Below, piece after piece: positions 16,900-25,122 of a stretch of 64,000 nucleotides of DNA. The notes under the pieces were generated by a model that saw only the letters and a program-made list of their open reading frames with translations, was not told the DNA's origin and searched no databases. The DNA is from JAABVD01 sp965204545 (GTDB lineage: Bacteria > Verrucomicrobiota > Verrucomicrobiia > Opitutales > UBA2995), in the NCBI GenBank assembly GCA_965204545.1, contig CBDBFA010000003.1:558001-622000 (forward strand), given 5' to 3'. How positions within the stretch are numbered: position 1 is the stretch's first letter; each line of letters opens with the position of its first letter. Made by a program: the position numbers and the translations under genes.

Positions 16900-18519
16900 C
16901 TAATTCCTAATTGGCGCGCCCGGCGCGCCTCTGGTTTGGTTTTCCAAAAATAGTAGGGGGGGCCCTTCCTCCACCAGTTGCAGGAATTTATCCTCGTGGT
17001 TTTCCATCATGCCCACGGGTGAATAGGCTGCGCCCAGGACGATATCCTTGTCTCCATCCCCATCGAGATCTCCCGAATCCATGGTCAGCCATCTTCCCAG
17101 GTAGGTGGCCGGATGGGTTTTGGGCAGAAAAACGAGTGGACCGGTCTGCTCCAGAAAAACGAAGTTTTCCGGCTTCTCGGAATTGAAATCCGGATGGAAA
17201 GCGATGGCGGCGATATCCAGATCGCCATCCAGATCGAAGTCCTCCAATTCGGCTCCGTAAACTCCGTACATCGGATAATAATAGGTTTCGACGAATTGGA
17301 GATCGCCCTGGTTGAGGTATATCCGAATCCCCTGGTCGCGCTTCAAGGTATTGTATGGATCCGAGTCACCATTGTCGCCATTCAGGGTGATCAAATCCAT
17401 TTTATCATCCCCGTTGAAGTCGCGCAAAACCAACCCGGTGTAGCCAAAGGATGGATGCCCCTCTACAACGATATGCCGGGAAAAGGAACCATCGCCCTGG
17501 TTGAGAAATACGCTGACGTTTTCCCGAGCCGCGCTCATGAGCGCTACGATATCCTGAAAGCCATCCCCATTAAAATCGTGAGTTTCACTCTTAACGATGC
17601 CCGGTTCGGCGCTCAAAATGTGCGGCTCCGGCAGAAAGTTTCCCGTGCTTTTATCCCGTTGGTAAACCGACAGGTTTCCGGTGTAATCGCCAAAATTGCT
17701 CACTATCAGCTCCTCCTGTCCGTCCCGACCGAGGTCGGCTAAATTGAAATCGGCCGGTCTATGGAGGCCGTCCAAGAGAACTTTCAATTCGACGTATACC
17801 GCTCCCAGAAGCCGGGCATAATGCAGTTCCCCAAATGATTGGCCGATTTCGGAAGCAAACAAATCGCCGATATTTAAAAGATAGAGTTCGTTATCCCTGG
17901 CCAAGGCCTCAATCAGGAATACTCCGGGAGCGGGATGGCTATCGTGAAAATCCAAATCGCGGTCCAAAAAAGTGAGCTTTTCCGTCCCACTATCGTGAAC
18001 CAGGAGAAATCCGTTTTTTTCATCGATGTGCACCAGGGAGGTGATGGCCGCGTTCGACCGGTACTGCGCCTTCCTGGCCCTGAACAAGTCCGAATCCTCA
18101 ACCGGGTCCGGTTTTGGTTCTTGAGGTATGGGGTTGTCCGAGGCATTGGAAATATAATACTCTCTCAAGCTGCGCCACAGGTCCTCGGTTAGCAGGGGCT
18201 GTTCCGGCAGCATATTGGCCGCCCTGACAAATTCCTCCCGCGCTGTGATGACGTCCATCGCCCTTTCCGAAATCCCTTCCACATAACGGTAATCCACCAC
18301 TCCGAGAAAAAAACCCATGTAAGTGAGTAAAAACTCCCAGCTTTTCTTGGGCAGTAATTCGGGTTCGGTAAATCGGTGACAGGGCGTGCAATGCTGTATG
18401 GCCAGTTGTCGTCCGGCAGACATGTCGGGATCGGAATCTTGACCGAAACAATCCGTGGCCAACCCCAAACAGAGGAACGGCAACATACCAACCCATTTTA
18501 ACCGGTGTGAGTATTTCAT
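16900..18519 (-). CDS. Secreted FG-GAP/VCBS-repeat protein with CxxCH motif
   Basis: The ATG at 18519 begins a signal peptide (about 1-27) and gives 539 residues; an upstream extension to 18564 is less likely. CTPCH (C44, C47, H48) suggests one covalently bound heme in a short N-terminal domain. From about residue 150 to the end there are FG-GAP-like repeats with calcium-binding acidic loops such as DFNGDGFQD, DFNGDDKMD, DFDLDGDLD and DLDGDGDKD. These form a beta-propeller in known relatives. The last residues (about RGAPGAPIRN) and the TAG stop come from the heptamer/hairpin repeat. It is 50 bases downstream of the esterase on the same strand, so the two probably form an operon. Confidence 0.8.
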   Translation of the reverse strand: MKYSHRLKWVGMLPFLCLGLATDCFGQDSDPDMSAGRQLAIQHCTPCHRFTEPELLPKKSWEFLLTYMGFFLGVVDYRYVEGISERAMDVITAREEFVRAANMLPEQPLLTEDLWRSLREYYISNASDNPIPQEPKPDPVEDSDLFRARKAQYRSNAAITSLVHIDEKNGFLLVHDSGTEKLTFLDRDLDFHDSHPAPGVFLIEALARDNELYLLNIGDLFASEIGQSFGELHYARLLGAVYVELKVLLDGLHRPADFNLADLGRDGQEELIVSNFGDYTGNLSVYQRDKSTGNFLPEPHILSAEPGIVKSETHDFNGDGFQDIVALMSAARENVSVFLNQGDGSFSRHIVVEGHPSFGYTGLVLRDFNGDDKMDLITLNGDNGDSDPYNTLKRDQGIRIYLNQGDLQFVETYYYPMYGVYGAELEDFDLDGDLDIAAIAFHPDFNSEKPENFVFLEQTGPLVFLPKTHPATYLGRWLTMDSGDLDGDGDKDIVLGAAYSPVGMMENHEDKFLQLVEEGPPLLFLENQTRGAPGAPIRN

Positions 18520-18569
18520 ATGATTCCAATCGGAGGAAGTCGCATTCGCTCGGTAGGGGGACACGCAGG

Positions 18570-19424
18570 CTAAGGTAGTGTCTCGGCAACAAGGAACCGA
18601 ACCGCCTCAGGCAACCACCCGCTGTCCCAGCGATGAAGACGGAAAGGCTCGTAGAGGTAACGATGCGGTATATTGAGATCGACCATGAGCCGATGAATCT
18701 CCGCACCCCCGGGACCCCTCGACTGCCCGGCCCTGTTATAGTAAAACAGACGGGGTTTATCCCCCAAAAGCCTCCCTCGATTTCGAATCAGATTGGATAG
18801 GCGATACTTCTCAAAATTTTCCAAGCTTCCGAAATCTCTTTCGATGGCCAATTCGCGGTCCCAACCCTCAAAAGGTCCCGTGTCGACCCGAATGCCGATG
18901 TCCCAACCAACCGCCTTGTCAAATAGATGGGGATGACGCAAGAGTAGCGAAAGGGCTCCCCAACCAGACTTGCTGAAACCGATCAATAGACGGCCTTCAA
19001 GTTCGGGTAGCGCCGGATAATGATCCTCTACGAAAGGAATGACCGTTTTGAGCATATGGCTCTCGTCCTGCTTGTCTGGCTTGAGATCGTGGTCGGCGAA
19101 CCAAGGCTTGGAGGTAAATTCCGGAGCCACGCAAATCAACTGGTGCTCGTTGTGATAGCCATACTTTTTTACCTCAAACAGCCCATCACCATGACGGCGC
19201 ACGCCGTCTTCATGAACGGGTAAAACATAAAGCGCTCGGTAACGCCCATCGGAATCGAGGTGGTCCGGCAAAAGAACCCGTAGCGTCGTATCTGAAGCCT
19301 GATAAGGTGAAGGCAACCGATGCACTTGGAAACCATCCGAATCCACGTAGCTGGACGGGTCGGCCTGGGCACAGAACAGGAAGGACCAGGGGAGAATCAG
19401 AGGCAGCGCCACAATAACTTTCAT
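18570..19424 (-). CDS. Secreted alpha/beta-hydrolase, esterase D-like
   Basis: The ATG at 19424 begins a signal peptide (MKVIVALPLILPWSFLFCAQA) and gives 284 residues. The catalytic serine is in the nucleophile elbow GFSKSGWGA, and the acidic residue and His would be near the C-terminus (HRWDSGW). It matches the Pfam Esterase (PF00756) group, whose members remove acyl groups from carbohydrates or form feruloyl and acetyl esterases. The substrate is not known, but a surface polysaccharide ester fits the nearby sulfatase. It is upstream of the FG-GAP cytochrome gene. Confidence 0.75.
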   Translation of the reverse strand: MKVIVALPLILPWSFLFCAQADPSSYVDSDGFQVHRLPSPYQASDTTLRVLLPDHLDSDGRYRALYVLPVHEDGVRRHGDGLFEVKKYGYHNEHQLICVAPEFTSKPWFADHDLKPDKQDESHMLKTVIPFVEDHYPALPELEGRLLIGFSKSGWGALSLLLRHPHLFDKAVGWDIGIRVDTGPFEGWDRELAIERDFGSLENFEKYRLSNLIRNRGRLLGDKPRLFYYNRAGQSRGPGGAEIHRLMVDLNIPHRYLYEPFRLHRWDSGWLPEAVRFLVAETLP

Positions 19425-19638
19425 GCTCCAACCGCAATACTTCAACCCGGCTGGATGGTCAATGCGGTCTACCCGCATTTCTCACAAAATTCGTCGCACG
19501 GAGGAGGAAGGGACTCTCGCCAAGAGCGCCAAGATTCTGAGGTAAAAACCACGGATAACACGGATGGGCACGGATTTTAAATAAAACAACGCTTCGCTTG
19601 ATGCCTTCCGCCTATGCCAAAGGAGGCTGTTGCAGAAC
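19425..19638. repeat. Intergenic repeat remnant and IS1182-type end
   Basis: It holds a GCCAAGATC-type block (about 19512-19545), an inverted ATCCGTG block (about 19549-19577), and the left end of an AAACAACGCT element from 19583. The AAACAACGCT element stops near 19622, where GGCTGTTGCAGA, resembling an insertion-sequence end, begins. The insertion appears to have cut the repeat. Confidence 0.65.
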
Positions 19639-20055
19639 CTATCTATTGAACGAGTAAAATGGGTCCAACAAGCCTGCATGGATAATCTGTCCTGGCATGA
19701 AGTAATTTCGATATGAACGCGCTATGATTGAAAGAGCACCCCCATAAGCCCTTATAAGCTTTGCAAGGCGCATTATCGGACAAAAATAGCGTTGAGCAGT
19801 GGTTATTTTCTCCCATTTGAGGATGTTATGGGCGATGCACATCAGCGAAAACTCTCCCTGCGCTTGCCCCATACCGCACAGGTTAAAACGTCGGAAACCG
19901 AGGTTATGCTTCAGATTGCCGAAGACCGGTTCGACGCTCTGGGCACGCCGATTGAGCCGTTGTTTGCCTGGAGCGCTTTGACTAATGGCAAGCATCTGTT
20001 CGGCCAACTGCGCGTTATAGGCCGGTGCTGAGGACTTGGCATTGACATGGCCCAT
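19639..20055 (-). pseudogene. IS1182-family transposase C-terminal remnant
   Basis: The 138-residue frame matches the C-terminal DDE domain of IS1182-family transposases: QSVEPVFGNLKHNLGFRRFNLCGMGQ and EFSLMCIAHNILK. These blocks carry the conserved Glu of the DDE triad and the following helix. The N-terminal two thirds, including the first two catalytic Asp residues, are missing, so it cannot transpose. It lies directly upstream of a DUF1501 gene. Confidence 0.85.
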
Positions 20056-20125
20056 GTTGCGAGCCTCCGGCTCGGTGATACTTGATTTTTAATCGAAAAG
20101 AATTTATCTATCTGTTTTAGACGAC

Positions 20126-21514
20126 ATGTTCAGCCGCAGAGAATTTCTCAAGAAAAGCTCCATGGGATTTGGAACCCTGGCGCTTTCCGGCGTTATGCAT
20201 AGGGACCTGCGCGGCACGACCTCACCGCTCTACCCCAAAACTCCCCATCACCCGCAGAAAGTGCGAAGCGTAATTTTCCTCTACATGGATGGCGGGGTAT
20301 CGCAGGTGGACAGTTTTGACCCCAAGCCTCAATTGGCCAAAGAACACGGTCAACCGCCCAAGTTCACCGTCGACCCTACCGTCTTCAACGATAACGGGAA
20401 TTTACTCAAGAGTCCCTGGGATTTTAAGCATTACGGCGAAAGTGGGATCCCCATCAGCGATCTCTTTCCCCACATCGGATCCTGTGCCGACGATTTATGC
20501 GTGATCCGATCCATGACCGCCTTTTCACCCAATCATCCCAATGCCAATTATGCCTTGCATTGCGGGCATCAGCTCTCCGGTCGGCCCAGCATGGGAGCAT
20601 GGGTATCCTACGGATTGGGAACGCTCAGTCAGGACCTGCCCAGCTACGTGGTCATACACGGCGGTCAGGTGCCCTCCGGGGGTATGCAGACCTTCGGAAA
20701 CGGATTTCTCCCGTCTAACCATGCCGCGTCCGTATTTCTCATGGAAAAACCGGTCCTTCTCAACACCTCCATTCGAGAGCAGGATAAGACAATCCAAAAA
20801 CAAAAACTCCGCTACCTCGACGAAATCGACGGCGACCTGCAAGCCCGGCTGACCCACGCAGAAGCAATCGAATCGGCCATACAAAACTACGAATTGGCTT
20901 TCCGCATGCAAATGGAGGTGCCGGACGTAACCGACCTTTCCCATGAATCCGAGGCCACCAAAAAGCTTTACGGTCTGGACGCTCCCTATAAAAACACCCG
21001 GACATACGGCGCACAGTGCTTGATGGCCCGACGCCTGGTCGAGCGCGGAGTCCGGTTTGTCGAACTGACCATAAACCCGGGTAACGGGGACCGTTGGGAC
21101 CAACACAGTAAACTGATCGACGGGCATCGGAAAAACGCCCTGTCCGTCGACCAACCCATTGCGGCCCTCATTAAGGATTTAAAAACACGCGGGCTTCTGG
21201 AGAGCACCCTCCTGGTCTTCAGTGGAGAATTCGGGCGCACCCCATTTGCCCAAGGAACGAACGGCCGCGATCACAATCCCCAAGGTTTCAGCATGTGGAT
21301 GGCCGGCGGAGGCATCAAAGGGGGCACGATTTACGGTGCCACCGACGAATACGGCTACCGGGTCATTGAAAACAAACTGACCGTGCACGATTTGCATGCC
21401 AACATGCTCCATCTGCTGGGTATCGACCACACCAACCTGACCTACCGCTACAGTGGACGCGACATTCGCCTGACGGACGTCCACGGCGAAATCATACCCG
21501 AAATTTTGGCGTGA
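20126..21514 (+). CDS. DUF1501 (sulfatase-like) protein with Tat signal
   Basis: The leader SRREFLKKSS fits a twin-arginine signal, so export in folded form is expected. The 462-residue protein belongs to DUF1501, an alkaline-phosphatase-superfamily fold of unknown activity that is abundant in PVC bacteria. FSGEFGRTPF, GRDHNP and MWMAGGGIKGG near residues 368-400 are the family's metal-site blocks. It overlaps the next gene by 4 bases (GTGA), so the two are coupled. Paralogues in the window lie at 30657 and 39099, where they follow PSD1 genes instead. Confidence 0.88.
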   Translation: MFSRREFLKKSSMGFGTLALSGVMHRDLRGTTSPLYPKTPHHPQKVRSVIFLYMDGGVSQVDSFDPKPQLAKEHGQPPKFTVDPTVFNDNGNLLKSPWDFKHYGESGIPISDLFPHIGSCADDLCVIRSMTAFSPNHPNANYALHCGHQLSGRPSMGAWVSYGLGTLSQDLPSYVVIHGGQVPSGGMQTFGNGFLPSNHAASVFLMEKPVLLNTSIREQDKTIQKQKLRYLDEIDGDLQARLTHAEAIESAIQNYELAFRMQMEVPDVTDLSHESEATKKLYGLDAPYKNTRTYGAQCLMARRLVERGVRFVELTINPGNGDRWDQHSKLIDGHRKNALSVDQPIAALIKDLKTRGLLESTLLVFSGEFGRTPFAQGTNGRDHNPQGFSMWMAGGGIKGGTIYGATDEYGYRVIENKLTVHDLHANMLHLLGIDHTNLTYRYSGRDIRLTDVHGEIIPEILA

Positions 21515-22482
21515 GTAGTGGAATCCACAAAATCAGTCGCCCCTTCCTGTCATCGGCCCTGATTGCCGCGGCGTGCTTTTCTTCGGCCCTGGCTGGGGAG
21601 GACTACGATTACGATGCCGATATAGCTCCCATTTTGGAACAGTACTGCGTCAAATGCCACGGCCCCGAGAAACAGAAGAGCAAATTTCGCCTCGATTCCT
21701 ACGAACGGCTCATGCGAGGGGGAAGCAGTGAGGAAGCCCCTATTATTCCATTCCAGCCCATGCACAGCCCCATGCTGGAATACCTCCTGTTGCCCAAAAG
21801 CGACGAATATGCCATGCCACCGGAGGATGAGGACAATCCATCACCCGAGGAGATTTTGAAAATTGCCCATTGGATCTACTACGGAGCAAGGAGCAAATCA
21901 GCCGAACGCAACTCCCTGCCCCTGGAGGAACTCCTGGATGAAAATCAACGAGCGGCCCTTTCCAACCTGCGGTCCCTTGGCGCCATCATCCACAAACGCG
22001 GCGTTAAGGCAGCGGGCTTTATCGTCGACCTGCGGCAGGCACCGGATCCGCTACCGGAGGAGGCGCTAATGAATCTGGCAGCCCTGGCTCCCCAGGTGCG
22101 GGAACTCAGACTCCCCGGTCATGCTCTCACCCATTCCGCCATTAACCTCCTGGGAGAGTTCAACAATCTCACTCACTTGGACCTGAGCAACGGCGATTTC
22201 GAGGACGACGTGGTCACCGCACTCAACCAACTGCATTCTCTCCAGTACCTTAACCTGTTCGGCAGCTCCATTACCGCCGCCGGACTGGCAAATTTACGAG
22301 TTCCGCGATCTGGAAGACTATACCTGGGAAATACCCGGGTCGGCCCGGAAGCCATGGCAAGTTTTCAACAGGACCACCCGGACGTTGAAATCTTCGGCAG
22401 CGTCGACCTCGAGTCCGTCTTCCGCATCACCGAGGAAGCCGACCAATACTCAAAAATAAAAGACTCGGAAATTCCGAGGTAA
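21511..22482 (+). CDS. Secreted PSCyt1-type cytochrome with leucine-rich repeats
   Basis: The GTG start overlaps the DUF1501 stop. A signal peptide (about 1-28) precedes a planctomycete-type cytochrome domain with CVKCH (C46, C49, H50) followed by LRLDSYERL-like and MPPEDE blocks. The C-terminal part (about 180-300) has leucine-rich repeats (LTHLDLSNGDFEDD, LQYLNLFGSSIT). A paralogue with the same architecture is at 32443, also after a DUF1501 gene. The pair may form a surface complex, but the substrate is unknown. It is 323 residues long. Confidence 0.82.
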   Translation: MSSGIHKISRPFLSSALIAAACFSSALAGEDYDYDADIAPILEQYCVKCHGPEKQKSKFRLDSYERLMRGGSSEEAPIIPFQPMHSPMLEYLLLPKSDEYAMPPEDEDNPSPEEILKIAHWIYYGARSKSAERNSLPLEELLDENQRAALSNLRSLGAIIHKRGVKAAGFIVDLRQAPDPLPEEALMNLAALAPQVRELRLPGHALTHSAINLLGEFNNLTHLDLSNGDFEDDVVTALNQLHSLQYLNLFGSSITAAGLANLRVPRSGRLYLGNTRVGPEAMASFQQDHPDVEIFGSVDLESVFRITEEADQYSKIKDSEIPR

Positions 22483-22870
22483 AAACATTGGTAAGAAAAA
22501 ACCACAGAGGACACAGAGAGCACAGAGTTTAATCGTGATCGTGATCTTGATCGATAGAATGGGAAGAAGATGAACCATGGATGGGGAAAGAGGGACTGTG
22601 GAGTATTGGTTTCAAACTGTAGGAGCGGCTTTACGCCGCGATCCCAGGAATAAGCCTCGAAACTATCGCAGCGTAAAGCCGCTCCTACAACTTATCATAG
22701 CTATTCTTCCCCAATTCCCCATTCCATCCCTCCATTACTCCCCCCTCCGTGTTATCCGCTGTGCCGTGCGGAGCCTTCAGGCAGAGCATGGTGGTTTCTC
22801 TCTCCCAATTCCTAATTCCTAATTCCTAATTCTTAATTGGCGCCCCCGGCGCCTCCTCCTCTGTGGTAAG
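22483..22870. repeat. Intergenic mosaic with strong GTAGGAGCGGC hairpin
   Basis: No gene is seen. In order: inverted CTCTGTGNN block (about 22499-22528), GATCGT block (about 22531-22557), a long palindrome (22619-22689), octamer-like block (about 22720-22745), ATCCGTG block, and a heptamer/hairpin module (22806-22853) whose hairpin faces the minus-strand gene. Confidence 0.85.
22619..22689. repeat. REP-type palindrome, GTAGGAGCGGCTTTACGC
   Basis: TGTAGGAGCGGCTTTACGCC (22619-) is matched by its inverted copy ending at 22689. Over 25 bases the arms differ at one position, with a 22-base loop. Half-copies occur near 52235 and 63842. The core resembles REP sequences known from other bacteria. 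Confidence 0.85.
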
Positions 22871-23983
22871 TTAAAACACTTCCCCAACCTCCAGATCGTA
22901 GCGACGCCCTTTCTCCCCCCGTTCCACCACGGAGAGGGTTTTATTTTCATAAATGACCTCGGATACCCCTGCAAAGTCTTCCGGAATGGCCACCAGGAAA
23001 TTGAGGTAGGAAAAAGTCTGGGTTTCAGAGGCATCGATATAACGGTAAATCTGGCGACCGAAGATCCTGCCCGTGGCCACCAGGTCGTGGCCCGGACCGT
23101 GCAACCCGGTGGTGCCGAACTCGAGCCCCCGCGCATAAGGCTTTCCGTCCCTCACATTGCGCCAGATGTTCAACCACGGATACTCCGCCGTCCTCCAAAA
23201 GTAACCTATCAACAACCCGTTGTCCGGACTCGAGCCGGTGACCCAACCGTACTCGTCTTCCACGAGGTAAGTAACCACCGGCGGTTGATCGTCACCGGAA
23301 AGAAAGCGAACGTCCACCTCCTTTCCGTCCAACTTTTTGGCCCGGGGCCAATGCACCACGGGCTCCTGCGGATTCTCCAGGGTGGCATTCTGCATGAATC
23401 CTCCGCCGCCGTTGGAATCCACCAAGGTTTTTTCATTGAGGAAAGTTCCCCCGATGGAAGGGTGTTGCACGAAATTGTAAATCCGGCCGATGGGACGGAT
23501 ATTGGTGACGGATTCGACCACCGAAACCACGGCTTCCTTTTCCGAAAGGGCCACGGTGCGATCGATCCTCAACCCGGCCACGGGAAGTTCGGCCCTCATT
23601 CCGGCCTTCCAATAACCATTTTTCAACTCAGGTTCTCGTGTGACTTCCCACCCAACGATACCGGCCTCCCCATGCTTGGGCATTCCATGAGCCTCTTCCG
23701 TTGCCGAGGTCGACCCCCAACGATCCAGACAAATGAAATGGCCCATGGGACGCGGACCCGGAGGAGGGTCGCCTTCCCCCGGATTCCTGAAATACCAGGA
23801 ATCCCAATCCAGCGGATTGAGGCCGTGATCCAGCAAGTGAAAATCTGAAATCGATCCGCCGCCAAGGTCGACCACCAGGGCAGCCGCCTCGCCTTGCAAT
23901 TTCAATGTCGGTCGCGAATCAGCTCCCGACAGAACCAATCCCATGGAAACATTGACCCAAAATAAAAAAAACCGCACTGACAT
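22871..23983 (-). CDS. Secreted protein of unknown function, possible mutarotase-like fold
   Basis: I do not recognise the family with confidence. The ATG at 23983 begins a signal peptide (about 1-22); a GTG at 23992 is an alternative. The 370-residue protein is rich in beta-strand patterns, with a pattern of ALVVDLGGGSISDFHL near the mature N-terminus that recalls aldose-epimerase-like proteins (a surface reading 'no variation in zero point'). QHPSIGGTFLNEK carries a conserved-looking His. A role in binding or modifying a carbohydrate is a guess from fold resemblance and from the neighbouring sugar enzymes. It stands alone between repeat arrays. Confidence 0.6.
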   Translation of the reverse strand: MSVRFFLFWVNVSMGLVLSGADSRPTLKLQGEAAALVVDLGGGSISDFHLLDHGLNPLDWDSWYFRNPGEGDPPPGPRPMGHFICLDRWGSTSATEEAHGMPKHGEAGIVGWEVTREPELKNGYWKAGMRAELPVAGLRIDRTVALSEKEAVVSVVESVTNIRPIGRIYNFVQHPSIGGTFLNEKTLVDSNGGGGFMQNATLENPQEPVVHWPRAKKLDGKEVDVRFLSGDDQPPVVTYLVEDEYGWVTGSSPDNGLLIGYFWRTAEYPWLNIWRNVRDGKPYARGLEFGTTGLHGPGHDLVATGRIFGRQIYRYIDASETQTFSYLNFLVAIPEDFAGVSEVIYENKTLSVVERGEKGRRYDLEVGEVF

Positions 23984-24327
23984 GATTGGCACTAAGTTAA
24001 ACCTCTATACGAACGTATGACTATCTCGAAAAAGGAAATGGTTAAGAAAACCACCCTACTCCGCCATAACCTCTCGCAAAGATCGCCAAGAACGCCAAGA
24101 TTTTGAGGAAAAAACATGGATGCACAGGATGTACAGGATTTTAATAATGTGTGGCCAACCTCTCCGCCGTCTTTCTCTCCATTACTCCTCTCTCCCCCCT
24201 CAGTACCTCAGAATCTAAGCATCTGAGTACCTCTTACCAATTCCTCATTCCTAATTCCTCATTCCTAATTGGCGCCTCCGGCTCCTCTCTCTGTGCTCTC
24301 TGTGTCCTCTGTGGTAAATTTTCCCTT
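23984..24327. repeat. Intergenic repeat mosaic
   Basis: No gene is seen. In order: GCCAAGATC-type block with ctctcgcaaagatcgcc (about 24062-24105), the AACATGGAT...ACAGGAT segment, an octamer block, a palindromic CAGTACCTCAGAAT/GAGTACCTC segment, a heptamer/hairpin module (about 24238-24291), and CTCTGTGNN nonamers (about 24288-24316). The longer plus-strand open frame from 24151 is antisense to the aldolase and was rejected. Confidence 0.8.
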
Positions 24328-25110
24328 TCAATTACCCATCCGGAACTTGCCGCACAGTTCCTGAGTGGCGTTTTTCAAGACCCCCAAATCGGCTCCAACC
24401 GCCACACAAGTCATGCCCATATCCAAATAACGCCGGGCCTGTTCTTCCACCACGGCGATGGTTCCCACCGCGGTCCCGGTTGCTTCCCCGGCCCGGAGGA
24501 TTTCCCGAATGGCGCCCTGGACTTTCGGGTGCTGGGTGTCGGGGAAATAACCCAAGGCGGCGGAAAGATCGGATGGTCCTATGAACAGACAATCCACTCC
24601 ATCAACCGCGGCAATTTCCTCGACATTGCGCAGACCCTCCTTGCTTTCAATCTGGGCCATCACCGTGATGTTGTCATTGACTTCGTCATGATACCCTTGG
24701 CGATATCCGAAGCGATTGCCCCGGTTGGCAAGGGACATTCCGCGAATACCCTCGGGAGGATAACGGGTGGCGGCCACAATTTCCCTGGCTTGTTCGGCAT
24801 TATCGACAAAGGGCATGAGAAAATTGAAAAACCCCAGGTCCAGCAAACGCTTGAGGATAACGGGTTCTGCCCATTGGGGCCGGACAACCGGGGCGCTCCG
24901 GCTATCCTTCAAAGCCAACAATTGGGGAAGAAAACTTTGCAATTCATTGGGGGCATGTTCACCGTCAATAAGGACCCAGTCGAACCCGGCTGCTCCAAGA
25001 ACCTCGGCCGCCAGGGGGCTTCCCAGAGAACACCAGCAGCCAATTTGCTTCTTGTTGGCCCGCAGATTCTGACGAAAGGTATTGGGGATGGGTGTGTAAA
25101 TTGTATCCAT
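24328..25110 (-). CDS. HpcH/HpaI-family 2-keto-3-deoxy sugar-acid aldolase
   Basis: It probably cleaves a 2-keto-3-deoxy sugar acid to pyruvate and an aldehyde, as HpaI, GarL and RhmA do. The 260-residue length is typical. DWVLIDGEHAPN near residue 43, VVRPQW near 75, AQIESKEGLRNVEEIAAVDGVD near 150 and FIGPSDLSAALG near 175 are the family's Mg2+ and substrate-binding blocks. It lies 12 bases downstream of an IlvD/Edd-type sugar-acid dehydratase on the same strand. Together they make a non-phosphorylating route: dehydrate a sugar acid, then cleave it. The exact sugar is not determinable. Confidence 0.85.
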   Translation of the reverse strand: MDTIYTPIPNTFRQNLRANKKQIGCWCSLGSPLAAEVLGAAGFDWVLIDGEHAPNELQSFLPQLLALKDSRSAPVVRPQWAEPVILKRLLDLGFFNFLMPFVDNAEQAREIVAATRYPPEGIRGMSLANRGNRFGYRQGYHDEVNDNITVMAQIESKEGLRNVEEIAAVDGVDCLFIGPSDLSAALGYFPDTQHPKVQGAIREILRAGEATGTAVGTIAVVEEQARRYLDMGMTCVAVGADLGVLKNATQELCGKFRMGN

Positions 25111-25122
25111 GGATATAAATGT

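Noticed and set aside
23087..23848. 253-residue plus-strand open frame
   Set aside because: It is antisense to the secreted protein gene at 22871-23983, with no family resemblance or ribosome-binding site.
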